Positions 6,549-16,927 are shown, counted from the stretch's first letter. The stretch: 64,000 nucleotides of DNA from Lacticaseibacillus kribbianus (GCF_020180945.1 NZ_JAIPUL010000002.1:248001-312000), one strand, 5' to 3'. Program-made: numbers and translations. The notes: a model not told the origin generated them from the letters alone.

Positions 6549-8834
6549 TCAGATGGTGGCGACGCCGGCGATGGTCGGCACCCGGTCGTACAGCGCATCC
6601 GGCAGCGCGGCAATCAGCGGGCTGACCGCGTCCAGCGCGACCAGCACCAGCGTGCGCAGCGCGCGGGTGGCGAGGGTGTAGAGCACGTCGCGGTCGCTTG
6701 CCTCGTGGTAGGTGGCGGCGGAGACGTCAAACCCCACCACCGCGTCGAACTCCAGCCCCTTGGCCAGGTACACCGGCAGGATCACGCAGCCGGTGTGCAT
6801 CTGGTGGTCGGCGGGGGTCAACAGCGTGACGGGCACGTCCAGCTGCAGGCTGGCGTACAGCTTCGCGGCGGTGTCGGCGTCGCGGGTCAACACGGCGACG
6901 GTGTGGTTGACCGCCAACAGCTGCGTCAGCGTGGCGATCAGCGCGTCGCGGTAGCCGGTGCGCGGCAGCACCGCCACCTGGGGTCGAGCGCCGTCGCGGT
7001 TGAACGCCTGGATGCGCGAGCCGTCGACCAGCAGCGCCTTGGCGAACTCGGTGATCGGCCGCGTCGAGCGGTAGCTGCGCATCAGGTTGACCTGGTGCAC
7101 GCGCAGGCCGGAGAAAACGTCGCGGATGCTGTCCAGGCTCGCCGGCTGGTAGCCGCTTGAGAACACGTCCTGCAGCGCATCGCCGAGCAGCGTCATTTTG
7201 GCCTTGGGGAAGGCGTGGTGCAGGTAGCGCAGCTGGGCCTGGCTGTAATCCTGCATCTCGTCGATGAACACGTTTTGCATCCGGTGGTTGACCCCGCCGC
7301 CGGTGATGGCGTCGCGCAGCCACAGAACCGGCGCCGCGTCCGCCAGGCGCAACGTGTGGGCCTCCAGGTCGGCGCGGTAGGCCGAAGTCGCCGCGGCCCA
7401 GACCGGGGCGGGCACCGGTGCGGCGACGGCTTCAAGGAAGCGGCCGTACTCCTGGTAGACGTCGAGGAAGTAGTCGTTGTAGATTGCGTCGTACACCGGC
7501 GCGTAGGCCTCCTCAACCAGCTCGCGGGCCAAAAAGCGCGCCTCGTCGTCGCTTGCAAAGCTTCGCCCGTCCAGGCGGGCGCGGGCCTCGCGGGAGGACA
7601 TGCTGCCCAGTTTCTCTTGCACCCAGTCGTCGTCTTGCGCCATGCCGACGCGCAGGCGCAGGCGGCTAATCAGGGTGTTCTTGGTGTCCAGGAACTTGTT
7701 GGCGGCCGTCGCGCCCGCCGGCTGGCTCGCATAGATTTTCGCGATGGTTTTGGCGGCGAAGAACACCTCGCCGTTCAGCGTGATGTCGACGAAAAACGGC
7801 ACGCGCGCGGGTTCGGCCAGGTAGGCGTCGATGGCGTCCAGGTAGGCCGCGCGCTCCTTGAAGCGGCGGATGCGCTGCGCCGCCTCGGGCAGGCCGGCCA
7901 GGTCGCGCTCGTAGCGCTCGAACAGCGTCTCGACGTGCAGGCCGGAGAAGCGCTTGGCGAAGAACTCGTAAAGCGTCGCCTGGCGCGTGTTTTTCTCCCC
8001 GAGGCTCGGCAGCACCGCCGAGACGTAGTTGGCGAACAGCTGGTTGGGCGAAAACAGCACCATCTGGTCGGCGTCCAGCGTCTTGCGACTGTGGTACAGC
8101 AGGTAGGCGACGCGCTGCAGCGCCGCCGACGTCTTGCCCGAGCCCGCGACGCCCTGCACGACCAGCACGTCGGCGTCGGTGTCTCGGATGATGTCGTTTT
8201 GCTCCTTTTGGATGGTCGCGACGATGTTTTGCATCAAGGCATCGCTCTGCGACCCGAGCACCGCCTGCAGCACGGCGTCGCCGACGGTTTCGTCCGTGTC
8301 GAACAGGTTGGTGATGCGCCCGTCCTCGATCATGAACTGGCGCTTGTTGTTAAGCGTTACGGTGACCGGCCCGACCGGCGCCTGGTAGGTGACCGGTCCG
8401 AGCGTCCCGTTGTAGTAGACGCTGGCGACCGGCGCGCGCCAGTCGTAGACGAGAAAACGGTCCGCCTCATCGATGAACGTGCCGGTGCCGATGTACAAGG
8501 TGTCTTGCTCGCCGTCCTGTTCGATGTCGATGCGGCCAAAGTAGGGCTGCGGCAGCAGGCGGCGGAGGCGGTCCTCCTCGTGGCCCAGGATGGTCTCCGT
8601 TTCCACGGCGCGGGCGACCATCATCTTCTGCTGCTGCACGGCCGCGTTGGTCTCCATGCGGTCGTCGATCTCGGTGATGTTGACACGGGTGGCCTCGCCG
8701 TACGCCTGCTCGACGCGGGTGGTCTCACGGTGTGCCGCCTCCTGCTGTGCGGTGACCGCGGCCAGCCGCGCCGTCATCTTCTCGCGCACCGCGTCCACGC
8801 GCGCCTGCTCCTGCTGCCTGATCGATTCCTGCAT
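6549..8834 (-). CDS. helD: HelD-type RNA polymerase recycling helicase
   Basis: A 761-aa UvrD/Rep-like ATPase with the HelD layout. An N-terminal coiled-coil arm rich in Gln/Glu/Arg (residues ~1-90) is followed by a Walker A (QGVAGSGKTSAAL, near residue 230), a DEMQDYS Walker B, and C-terminal motifs (TRDADTAAKL, YLAKGLEFDAVVGFDV, LYTLATRALR). HelD frees RNA polymerase from stalled complexes and nucleic acids using ATP. AGGAGG stands 5 bases before the ATG. Confidence 0.93.
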   Translation of the reverse strand: MQESIRQQEQARVDAVREKMTARLAAVTAQQEAAHRETTRVEQAYGEATRVNITEIDDRMETNAAVQQQKMMVARAVETETILGHEEDRLRRLLPQPYFGRIDIEQDGEQDTLYIGTGTFIDEADRFLVYDWRAPVASVYYNGTLGPVTYQAPVGPVTVTLNNKRQFMIEDGRITNLFDTDETVGDAVLQAVLGSQSDALMQNIVATIQKEQNDIIRDTDADVLVVQGVAGSGKTSAALQRVAYLLYHSRKTLDADQMVLFSPNQLFANYVSAVLPSLGEKNTRQATLYEFFAKRFSGLHVETLFERYERDLAGLPEAAQRIRRFKERAAYLDAIDAYLAEPARVPFFVDITLNGEVFFAAKTIAKIYASQPAGATAANKFLDTKNTLISRLRLRVGMAQDDDWVQEKLGSMSSREARARLDGRSFASDDEARFLARELVEEAYAPVYDAIYNDYFLDVYQEYGRFLEAVAAPVPAPVWAAATSAYRADLEAHTLRLADAAPVLWLRDAITGGGVNHRMQNVFIDEMQDYSQAQLRYLHHAFPKAKMTLLGDALQDVFSSGYQPASLDSIRDVFSGLRVHQVNLMRSYRSTRPITEFAKALLVDGSRIQAFNRDGARPQVAVLPRTGYRDALIATLTQLLAVNHTVAVLTRDADTAAKLYASLQLDVPVTLLTPADHQMHTGCVILPVYLAKGLEFDAVVGFDVSAATYHEASDRDVLYTLATRALRTLVLVALDAVSPLIAALPDALYDRVPTIAGVATI

Positions 8835-8880
8835 GTGCCCCTCCTGACCGGCGGCCGCGGCCGCCTAATTGAGTCCATCC

Positions 8881-8909
8881 AGTCTAGGCGTTTTGGCCGG
8901 ATTTGTAAA
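8881..8909 (-). promoter_or_regulatory. Putative helD promoter
   Basis: On the minus strand TTTACA (8909-8904) and TAGACT (8886-8881) are separated by 17 bases, about 45 bases upstream of the helD start. A GCGGCCGCGGCCGC palindrome (about 8851-8864) lies in the leader. Confidence 0.6.
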
Positions 8910-8957
8910 GCCCTGCGCCGGTGCGGGGCCGCCGACTTGCCCGGCGCGTGGCCCCGC

Positions 8958-8996
8958 GCCGCCACCGACCGCCGCCACCGACCGCCGCCACCGACC
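8958..8996. repeat. 13-bp tandem repeat, three exact units
   Basis: GCCGCCACCGACC occurs three times head to tail, followed by degenerate GACCGCCACCGAC units to about 9030. It is non-coding sequence between helD and the glycosyltransferase gene and looks like slippage-generated DNA. Confidence 0.8.
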
Positions 8997-9077
8997 GCCG
9001 TCGCGCGACCACCGCGACCGACCGCCACCGACTGTTGCGCGGCCGCGGCAATCCAGCCCCGCGCCGCCGCGCACGGC

Positions 9078-9107
9078 AAAAAACCGCCTGCGGTTGGCAG
9101 GCGGCTG
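9078..9107 (-). terminator. Terminator of the glycosyltransferase gene
   Basis: On the minus strand GCCGCCTGCC and GCAGGCGG pair around AACC and are followed by six Ts, immediately after the stop codon. Confidence 0.85.
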
Positions 9108-9110
9108 GGC

Positions 9111-10349
9111 TCAGCGCTCGATGTGCTCCCAGGCCGAGGTCTGATTGGTGTTCAGCACGATTTCGCGCGACTTGCCGATGCACTTGATCAGGGACACGAA
9201 GTCGGCAACGTTCACCACGTACATCAGGCCAAAGGCGAGCGGTGCCCGCACCAGCAGCTGCCACCGCTCGCGGCGCGGCAGGTGGGCGTCGCCAATCACG
9301 GTGGACACCGAGACGAAGGCGTAGACGATGGCGGTGCCGACCAGGGTGGTGAAGTCGGTGTAGCGGTAGAGCAGAAAGCCCATCAGGCAGAGGAAGAACG
9401 GCTCGAGCAGCATCATCAGCTCCTCGAAGAAGATAATTTTCGGCAGCTTCCACCACGTCAACGTCGGGCTGTACTTGGCGAGGTCGCGGGAGAAAAACAG
9501 GTCGCGGTTCTTGATCAGCGCCTTGAAGCGCCCGTACTTCCAGCGCAGCCGCTGGGTCTTGAGGTCACCGAAGTTGTGCGCGGCCGGCGTGTAGCAGGGG
9601 ACGTCGTCGGTGTAGTCGATGTGGTAGCGCCGGTTGCCGAAGTGGTGGATCAGCTTCATCGACAGGTCGATGTCCTCGGTGATGGAGTCGGTGCTGTAGC
9701 CGCCCACCGCCAGCAGCGCCGTTTTGCGAAAGGTCGACCCGACGCCGCCGACGATGTACTCGAGGTTCAGCGTCGGCTCGGCCTCCTTGTACTTGTTGCC
9801 GATCAGGTACTCGAGCTTCTGCGCGTACTCAACCGCGCTGTGGGCGGATTCGATGACGACGTGGGTGGCGGCCGCAATCAGCTTCGGGTCGGCCTCGAAG
9901 TGCGCGACCATCGCGGCCAGCGCGGTGGGTCCCAGGGCGGAGTCGCCGTCGAGCGCCATGACGATCTCGTGGACCGCGTGATTGGCAATCGCGTTGTTCA
10001 GCGCGTGGGCCTTGCCGGCGTTGGCCTGGTGAACGACGGTCAGGCCGGGCAAGTCGGCCGCGAGCCCATCCAGAATCGCGGCGGTGTTGTCGGTTGAGCC
10101 GTCGTCGACCACGATGACCTGCTTGTTGGGGTAGGCGTTGGCGAAAACCGAGCGCACGCACTTGGCGATGTCCTTCTCCTCGTTGTACGCGGGGATGATG
10201 ACGGTGATGCCGGCCGTGGGCGCCGCCCACTCACGCGCGGCGCGCACCTTGCGCACCTTGGTGAAGTTGGCGATGGTCAGCGAGATGAAAATGCGGGCGT
10301 AGTTGAATATCGCGAGTAGCACGATCAGACGGATACAGAAGTAAAACAT
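9111..10349 (-). CDS. Membrane family-2 glycosyltransferase (PgaC/IcaA-like)
   Basis: A 412-aa processive GT2 enzyme. An N-terminal transmembrane helix is followed by the catalytic domain: PAYNEEKDI, VVDDGSTDN, MALDGDSAL, SITEDIDLS and QRLRWKYGR (the QxxRW motif of processive enzymes). Two or three C-terminal membrane helices follow. The family includes poly-N-acetylglucosamine and hyaluronan-type synthases; the product here is not determined. I started at the ATG at 10349 because AAGGAG lies 7 bases upstream and the membrane helix then follows at once. It stands alone, bounded by a terminator and the large repeat array. Confidence 0.88.
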   Translation of the reverse strand: MFYFCIRLIVLLAIFNYARIFISLTIANFTKVRKVRAAREWAAPTAGITVIIPAYNEEKDIAKCVRSVFANAYPNKQVIVVDDGSTDNTAAILDGLAADLPGLTVVHQANAGKAHALNNAIANHAVHEIVMALDGDSALGPTALAAMVAHFEADPKLIAAATHVVIESAHSAVEYAQKLEYLIGNKYKEAEPTLNLEYIVGGVGSTFRKTALLAVGGYSTDSITEDIDLSMKLIHHFGNRRYHIDYTDDVPCYTPAAHNFGDLKTQRLRWKYGRFKALIKNRDLFFSRDLAKYSPTLTWWKLPKIIFFEELMMLLEPFFLCLMGFLLYRYTDFTTLVGTAIVYAFVSVSTVIGDAHLPRRERWQLLVRAPLAFGLMYVVNVADFVSLIKCIGKSREIVLNTNQTSAWEHIER

Positions 10350-10517
10350 GGCACATCTCCTTAGTGAGCGGGGTGAATAATCCACGAGGTATGAGGGACG
10401 AGTGCACGCGGCTGGTCGGACTGTATTGGCGGCGACTTGTGACTGATAAAGTTGAATTAATTGATTGTCTCTATAAGACATTATATAGTATCGGCAAGAC
10501 ATGATGGAAGCGATAAG

Positions 10518-11104
10518 GCGCGGCGCGCGCCGTGCCGGCTAAGTGCGGCCCAAGCGCCAGTGCTAGGCTACCCGATCCGCTAAGTGCGCTTTGCTCCGCC
10601 CTCTAAACGGGCTCCGCCGCGCAACGCCGGTTCGTCTAGCTAAGGCCGGTCATTGGGCCAAAGTGCGGCCCCAACGTCCAGCCTTACGCTAGCCGACCGG
10701 CTGAGTGCGCGCGGCTCCGCCCTCTATTTAAACGGGCTCCGCCGCGCAACGCCGGTTCGTCTAGCTAAGGCCGGTCATTGGGCCAAAGTGCGGCCCCAAC
10801 GTCCAGCCTTACGCTAGCCGACCGGCTGAGTGCGCGCGGCTCCGCCCTCTATTTAAACGGGCTCCGCCGCGCAACGCCGGTTCGTCCAGCTAAGGCCGGT
10901 CATTGGGCCAAAGTGCGGCCCCAACGTCCAGCCTTACGCTAGCCGACCGGCTGAGTGCGCGCGGCTCCGCCCTCTACTTAAACGGGCTCCCCAAGGCGAC
11001 GCCGGCGCGGCTAGCTACGCCGAGTCACTTGGGCCTAAGCGCGGGCCCAAGCGCCTCGGCTAGGCTACCCGGCCGGCTAAGCTCGCCTTGCTCCGCCCTC
11101 TATT
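10518..11104. repeat. Family-1 hairpin repeats, cluster C (half unit plus four tandem copies)
   Basis: After a half unit (10518-10604), four units follow. GCTCC of each unit begins at 10611, 10736, 10861 and 10986, an exact 125-bp period. The first three are almost identical: outer helix GCCGCGC/GCGCGGC, central helix AAGGCCGGTCATTGGGCC/GGCCCCAACGTCCAGCCTT. The fourth differs in both: outer CAAGGCG/CGCCTTG, centre GCCGAGTCACTTGGGCC/GGGCCCAAGCGCCTCGGC. The array ends two bases before the trpS -35 box. Between 10350 and 10517 is an AT-rich stretch that probably holds the glycosyltransferase promoter. Confidence 0.93.
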
Positions 11105-11131
11105 GACACCGCCTCCATTCCCCCTTATGAT
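11103..11131 (+). promoter_or_regulatory. trpS promoter
   Basis: A consensus -35 TTGACA (11103-11108), a 17-base spacer and a TATGAT -10 (11126-11131). Transcription would begin near 11138, at the start of the T-box leader. Confidence 0.85.
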
Positions 11132-11137
11132 TAAGCC

Positions 11138-12372
<1,235 letters not shown>

Positions 12373-12374
<2 letters not shown>

Positions 12375-12522
12375 AGGGCGGAGCCGAGCGCACTTAGCCG
12401 GTCGGCCAGCGTATGACTGGACGTTGGGCCGCTCTTTGGCCCAATGACCGGTCATAGCTGGACGAACCGGCGTTGCTCGGCGTAGCCCGTTTAAGTAGAG
12501 GGCGGAGCCGAGCGAGCTTAGC
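12373..12522. repeat. Family-1 hairpin repeat, cluster D (one copy plus a truncated second)
   Basis: One full unit begins within the trpS stop codon. Its outer helix is CCGAGC/GCTCGG and its centre ATGACTGGACGTTGGGCC/GGCCCAATGACCGGTCAT. A second unit starts after CCCGTTTAAGTAG but stops after about 25 bases. The position suggests a 3'-UTR role for trpS. Confidence 0.85.
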
Positions 12523-12535
12523 GACAACGACAACA

Positions 12536-12593
12536 AAGCAAGGCCGGTCCCCGGCGCTGATTCACTCAGCACCGAGGACCGGCCTTGCTGTAG
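12536..12593. terminator. Long hairpin between trpS and the membrane protein gene
   Basis: GCAAGGCCGGTCC and GGACCGGCCTTGC form a 13-bp perfect stem; inside it GCGCTG/CAGCACC extends the pairing. It lies between convergent genes. No good T tract follows on either strand, so it may be a processed or rho-assisted end. Confidence 0.5.
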
Positions 12594-12614
12594 CCTTGAT
12601 TCAACTCGCGCCCG

Positions 12615-12911
12615 TCACGCCACCCGCGTGATGAGGTGCTCGACCACCCACAGCCCGCCGTAGACGAGCACCGGGAACCAGAAGTTGACCAGGCCCAGGC
12701 GCCACGCACGCTGCTCTTCCGGCCGCGGGCGCCTGAGGTACGTCACCAGCCGCCAGATGGCCGCGACGAACACCACCCAGTACGCCCAGTTGCCCAGGCG
12801 AAACGCCGTCAGCGGCACGAACTGCTCGCGGGCCACCACGTAGCCCACGAGGATGAACGCGGCCAGGTACGCATCGAACGTGAACGACCGCCACCACCCC
12901 ACCTTTTTCAT
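12615..12911 (-). CDS. Small membrane protein of unknown function
   Basis: A 98-aa protein with about three hydrophobic segments (DAYLAAFILVGYVVA, WAYWVVFVAAIWRLVTYL, VNFWFPVLVYGGLWVV) and positive charges between them. I do not recognise a family. The ATG has GGGGGG 6 bases upstream. An overlapping frame on the same strand is less hydrophobic and has no ribosome site. Confidence 0.65.
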   Translation of the reverse strand: MKKVGWWRSFTFDAYLAAFILVGYVVAREQFVPLTAFRLGNWAYWVVFVAAIWRLVTYLRRPRPEEQRAWRLGLVNFWFPVLVYGGLWVVEHLITRVA

Positions 12912-13110
12912 TCGAATCCCCCCAATTCTAGTATTCGTGCAAGCGATTACACACTGACTATACCGCGCGCTGCCGGGGAATCAAGGGGGGGTGATGAGAA
13001 TACGGTGAGCGTTCAAAAAGACCGCGGCTTCGCAAATCATGCTAGAGACTGATGGCGAGATCATGCGGCATGTTACAATATGGGTATCTAAGACCATGAA
13101 GGAGAAACTT

Positions 13111-13698
13111 ATGCAATCGAGAAAACTTAGCCCGGTCGCCGTGACCGGGATCGTGATCGGGGTCATCGCGCTGTTCGTCGCGATTTTCGGCGTCAGCACC
13201 TACAACGGCCTGGCCAAGCAGAATCAGGCCGTCGAGGCGCAGTGGAGCCAGGTCGAAAACGTGATGCAGCGCCGCGCCGACCTAGTGCCGAACCTCGTGT
13301 CCGCGGTCAAGGGCCAGATGAAGCACGAGACCCAAATTTTTGACGACATCGCCAAGGCCCGCAGCGCGTACGGTAGCGCCACCTCCACCAAGGATAAGGC
13401 CGACGCGGACGCCAAGCTGAACCAGTCCGTTGGCACGCTGTTGAACGTGATTCAGGAGAGCTACCCGGACCTCAAGAGCTCCGGCAACGTCTCGACCTTG
13501 ATGACGCAGCTTGAGGGCAGCGAGAACCGCATCGCCGTGGAGCGCAAGCGCTACATCGACGCGGTGCGCGACTACAACTCAAGCGTCGTCACCTTCCCGA
13601 AGAACCTGTTCGCCAACATGATGGGGCTGGGGCAAAAGGCGACGTTCAAGGCCGACCCGAGCGCCTACAAGGTGCCGACCGTCGACCTGGATGACTGA
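13111..13698 (+). CDS. lemA: LemA family protein
   Basis: A 195-aa protein with one N-terminal transmembrane helix (residues ~11-28) and the LemA pattern: YNGLAKQNQAVEAQWSQVEN, then QRRADLVPNLV, then RKRYIDAVRDYN. LemA proteins are helical membrane-anchored proteins of unclear role, usually paired with a TPM-domain protein, as here. AAGGAG stands 6 bases before the ATG at 13111. A TGTTACAAT extended -10 lies about 40 bases upstream. The TPM gene follows after 8 bases. Confidence 0.93.
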   Translation: MQSRKLSPVAVTGIVIGVIALFVAIFGVSTYNGLAKQNQAVEAQWSQVENVMQRRADLVPNLVSAVKGQMKHETQIFDDIAKARSAYGSATSTKDKADADAKLNQSVGTLLNVIQESYPDLKSSGNVSTLMTQLEGSENRIAVERKRYIDAVRDYNSSVVTFPKNLFANMMGLGQKATFKADPSAYKVPTVDLDD

Positions 13699-13706
13699 GG
13701 CCCGCG

Positions 13707-14579
13707 ATGACAAAACGCGCGTGGTGGCTCGGCCTTTTGCTGCTGCCGCTGGCGCTTGGCCTCGCCAAGCCTGAGGCCACCCAGGCGGCGACTTTGCCGG
13801 AGCGGCCGGCGGCGCACTACTACTACGACGGGCTCGACCTTCTGACGGGCACGACGCAGGAGCTGATCGATCAGAAGAACCAGTACTACCAGACCACAAG
13901 CCTTCAGCCGCAGATCGGCGTGGCGGTGGTGAAGTCGACCGGCGGCGACGCCATCGGCCAGTACGCCCCCGACCTGTTCGCCAAGTGGGGCATCGGCAAA
14001 AAGGGCGAAGACAACGGCGTCCTGATCGTTTTTGCCGATAACGACGGGGCGCACAACATGCGCATCGAGGTCGGCTACGGCCTGGAGGGGGAGCTGACCG
14101 ACGCTTTGGCCGGCCGCATCCTGAATCAAAACCTCAAGGACATCAAGGCCAAGTCCGACGCCCGCGTGAACAAGGCGATCACCAACGTCTTCAACGCCGT
14201 GGCGACGGTGGTCGACAAGAAGTACAAGTTCCCCAAGGACGACAACACGGTGTCGGACGCGCGCATGGCGAGCTACCGGCAGGCGTCCGGTCAAGGCGGC
14301 GACCGCGGGTCCAACCTGCTGGTGCGCATCGTCGGCCTGTTCTTCGTCGTGGTGATCGTCGTGATCATCCTCGGCATGGGCGGCGGCGGGCGCGGTGGCC
14401 GAGGCGGCCGCGGAGGCGGCGGCTGGTGGCTCTGGTGGCTGCTCGACATCCTGCTGTCCGGCTCGCGCCGCGGCGGTGGCCCGTTCGGCGGCGGCGGCTT
14501 TGGCGGTGGCGGCTTCGGCGGCGGCGGCGGCTCCAGCTGGGGCGGCGGCAGCTCCGGCGGCGGTGGCGCCGACGTCTAG
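13707..14579 (+). CDS. TPM-domain protein (YgcG-like) with glycine-rich tail
   Basis: A 290-aa protein. A signal peptide (residues ~1-28, ending ATQAA) precedes a TPM domain (residues ~35-165: YYYDGLDLLTG, QIGVAVVKST, GKKGEDNGVLIVFA, MRIEVGYGLEGEL). A transmembrane helix (~200-222) and a ~60-residue tail of Gly, Arg, Trp and Ser follow. The TPM domain should be outside and the tail inside. Together with LemA it forms a conserved pair implicated in membrane-protein upkeep. Confidence 0.9.
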   Translation: MTKRAWWLGLLLLPLALGLAKPEATQAATLPERPAAHYYYDGLDLLTGTTQELIDQKNQYYQTTSLQPQIGVAVVKSTGGDAIGQYAPDLFAKWGIGKKGEDNGVLIVFADNDGAHNMRIEVGYGLEGELTDALAGRILNQNLKDIKAKSDARVNKAITNVFNAVATVVDKKYKFPKDDNTVSDARMASYRQASGQGGDRGSNLLVRIVGLFFVVVIVVIILGMGGGGRGGRGGRGGGGWWLWWLLDILLSGSRRGGGPFGGGGFGGGGFGGGGGSSWGGGSSGGGGADV

Positions 14580-14600
14580 GCAACTCACACATCAGGAGGG

Positions 14601-14631
14601 TAGGGACTCCGCTTCGGCGGGGTCCCTTTCC
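14601..14631 (+). terminator. Terminator of the lemA-TPM operon
   Basis: GGGACTCCGC and GCGGGGTCCC close on a TTCG tetraloop and are followed by TTTCCT, about 25 bases after the stop. Confidence 0.85.
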
Positions 14632-14925
14632 TGTGCCCGAGGCGGTGCGGCACACGTGGCCTTGTCTGGCCGCTCGGCAGCTGCGGGGCCGGCGCTCACC
14701 GCAGCCCGGCCGGCGGGTAGACCACCGAGCGAGGGTGTGGCCTGCCGAATCGCCGGCCGGGTGCCTTCGGCCGGTTCCTGTCAGCGCCGCCAATTCCGGT
14801 GCGGCGGCGACGACGCGAAACTTTTTGGCGGTGGGGGGTCCCGTGGTTCGGCCAAGTGTGATAAGGTGTACCGAGATTGGTAATCATGCGGGGCGACCCG
14901 CCACGTCACACACAGGAGGCAAGCG
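14632..14925. other. Non-coding GC-rich gap before the MATE gene
   Basis: No convincing gene. Short complementary blocks (CCGCTCGG with CCGAGCG; GGGGCCGG with CCGGCC) suggest a folded segment at about 14665-14740. A TGTGATAAGGT sequence near 14856 could be a -10 region for the MATE operon. Confidence 0.4.
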
Positions 14926-16314
14926 TTGCGCACTTTGACCAAGGGCAATCCCCTTAAGCTGGTATTCTTCTTCACGATTCCGCTGTTGATCGGGAACGTC
15001 TTTCAGCAGCTCTACAGTTTCATGGACGCCCTGATCGTCGGCCGCACCATCGGCAAGGCCGCGCTTGCCGCGGTCGGCGCGACCGGCAGCGTCAACTTCC
15101 TGATCATCGGCTTCGCCCAGGGCACCACGGCCGGGCTGTCGGTGCTGACGGCGCAGGCCTACGGGGCCCGCGACGCCAAGGGGGTGCGCAAGAGCTTCGG
15201 CACCAGCGTCTGGATCACGCTCGGCATCTCGCTGATCCTGACCGTGCTGGCCGCCGGGCTGACCCGGCCGATCCTGACCTTGATGCAGACGCCGCCGGAA
15301 ATCCTGAACGACTCGGTGTCCTTCATCCGGGTGATTTTTTACGGCATCATCGCGGCCATGGCGTTCAACCTGCTGTCCAACATGATGCGGGCGCTCGGCG
15401 ACTCGCGGACGCCACTGTTTTTCCTGATCATCGCGACCATCATCAACATCGCGCTGGAGTTCCTGTTCATCCTCGGCTTCCACTGGGGCGTGGCCGGCGC
15501 CGGCTGGGCGACGGTGACGGCGCAGGTGGTTTCGGCCATCCTGTGCTGGGTCTACATTAAAAAGAAGATCCCGATGCTGAACCTGCGGCGCGAGGACCTC
15601 GCCATCGACTGGCACGAGATCAAGCACCACCTGGTGGTCGGGCTGCCGATGGGCTTTTCCATGTCGATCATCGCGATCGGCTCCGTCATCCTGCAGGTGA
15701 TGCTGAACACCTTGGGCACCAACGCCGTGGCGGCCTACACCGCGGCGGGGCGGATCGACCAGCTCGCGACGCTGCCGGCGTCCTCCTTCGGCGTGGCGAT
15801 GGCGACCTACGCGGCCCAAAACCTCGGGGCGCGCGAGTACGGCCGCATCCGCCAGGGCGTCCACCAGACGCTGGCGCTCAACGTCGGCATCTCCGCCGCG
15901 CTCGGCGCCTTGATCATCGTGTTCGGCAAGCCGCTGGTCAACCTGTTCCTCGGCCCGAACCAGCCGGCGGTCACCGCGCTTGCGCAGACCTACTTCCACT
16001 ACAACGCCAGCATGTACTGGCTGCTCGCGATCCTGTTCACGATGCGAAACCTGCTGCAGGGGCTGGGCCACACGCTGGTGCCGACCGTCGCCGGGTTCTT
16101 CGAGCTTGCGATGCGCGCTTTCGCCGGCATCGTGCTGGTCAGCCAGTTCGGCTTCGCCGGCGCCTCGATGGCCAACCCACTGGCCTGGGTCGGCTCCGTC
16201 TGCGTGCTGATCACGATGTACTTCCGCACGATGCGCAAGATTAGGCAAAAAGAGGACGCACAGCGCGGCGCCTTGGCGGATGGCCTGGACGACCACCCCG
16301 AGGCCAGACCGTGA
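14926..16314 (+). CDS. MATE family efflux transporter
   Basis: A 462-aa protein with about 12 membrane helices and MATE hallmarks: NPLKLVFFFTIPLLIGNVFQ, the QGTTAGLSVLTAQAYGA segment after helix 2, and its counterpart SFGVAMATYAAQNLGA in the second half. It would export drugs or metabolites using H+ or Na+. The start is TTG at 14926, 6 bases after AGGAGG. Its last four bases overlap the signal peptidase start (GTGA), so the two are coupled. Confidence 0.92.
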   Translation: MRTLTKGNPLKLVFFFTIPLLIGNVFQQLYSFMDALIVGRTIGKAALAAVGATGSVNFLIIGFAQGTTAGLSVLTAQAYGARDAKGVRKSFGTSVWITLGISLILTVLAAGLTRPILTLMQTPPEILNDSVSFIRVIFYGIIAAMAFNLLSNMMRALGDSRTPLFFLIIATIINIALEFLFILGFHWGVAGAGWATVTAQVVSAILCWVYIKKKIPMLNLRREDLAIDWHEIKHHLVVGLPMGFSMSIIAIGSVILQVMLNTLGTNAVAAYTAAGRIDQLATLPASSFGVAMATYAAQNLGAREYGRIRQGVHQTLALNVGISAALGALIIVFGKPLVNLFLGPNQPAVTALAQTYFHYNASMYWLLAILFTMRNLLQGLGHTLVPTVAGFFELAMRAFAGIVLVSQFGFAGASMANPLAWVGSVCVLITMYFRTMRKIRQKEDAQRGALADGLDDHPEARP

Positions 16315-16919
16315 CGGACAAGAAGGCCTGGCGGCAGCTGCTCGCCCTCCTGCGCCTGATGAGCGCGCTGATCCTGGTCACTCTGGTGATCCTCGGCGGC
16401 CAGGCGCTGCTGGGCCATTTTCTCACCAACAACGTGATCGAGGGCACCTCGATGGAGCCGACGCTGCGCCCGGGCGACCGCGTGGTGGCGGTGCGCAAGG
16501 TCACGGTCAAGCAGAACGACATCGTGATCCTGCACGGCCCGGATAACCCGGCGCGCACCTACATCAAGCGGGTGATCGGCATGCCCGGCGACTTCGTCTG
16601 GGTCAAAAACGAGCGGCTGTACATCAACGGCCAGCAGGTCGCCCAGCCGTACCTCGAGGCCAAGTTCATGGCGGCCTCCGTCAGGCTGTGGGCCAAGCAG
16701 CAGCACGTGACCACCAGCGGCCACTTCACCGACGACTTCACACTGGCCACGCTGAAGGCGACCCACCGCGCCACCGTGCCGGCGGGATCCTACTTCGTGA
16801 TGGGCGACAACCGCCGCGTGTCCTACGACAGCCGCAACTTCGGCTTCGTGAAGCGGGCCGGCATCATCGGCGTGGTCAAGTGGCGCTACTGGCCGCTGAG
16901 CAAGGCGCAGACGTGGTAG
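16311..16919 (+). CDS. lepB: Signal peptidase I
   Basis: A 202-aa type I signal peptidase. One N-terminal membrane anchor (residues ~13-33) is followed by the catalytic Ser47 (GTSMEPTL), Lys86 (YIKRVIGMPGD), and box E (GDNRRVSYDSRNFG). It removes signal peptides from exported proteins at the outer membrane face. The GTG start overlaps the MATE stop. A strong terminator follows. Confidence 0.95.
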   Translation: MTDKKAWRQLLALLRLMSALILVTLVILGGQALLGHFLTNNVIEGTSMEPTLRPGDRVVAVRKVTVKQNDIVILHGPDNPARTYIKRVIGMPGDFVWVKNERLYINGQQVAQPYLEAKFMAASVRLWAKQQHVTTSGHFTDDFTLATLKATHRATVPAGSYFVMGDNRRVSYDSRNFGFVKRAGIIGVVKWRYWPLSKAQTW

Positions 16920-16927
16920 CGCGACAC

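Noticed and set aside
7215-10097. 960-codon open frame on the plus strand opposite helD and the glycosyltransferase gene
   Set aside because: It is a shadow of GC-rich codon use on the other strand. Both genes beneath it have clear family motifs and ribosome sites; the shadow protein is low-complexity Arg/Gly/Val with no motif.
10518-11104. CRISPR array
   Set aside because: Units abut directly with a 125-bp period, are themselves hairpins, and there are no unique spacers or cas genes.
12601-12897. Alternative 98-codon minus-strand frame overlapping the small membrane protein gene
   Set aside because: It lacks a ribosome site and reads as Arg/Gly-rich, whereas the overlapping frame encodes clean hydrophobic helices.
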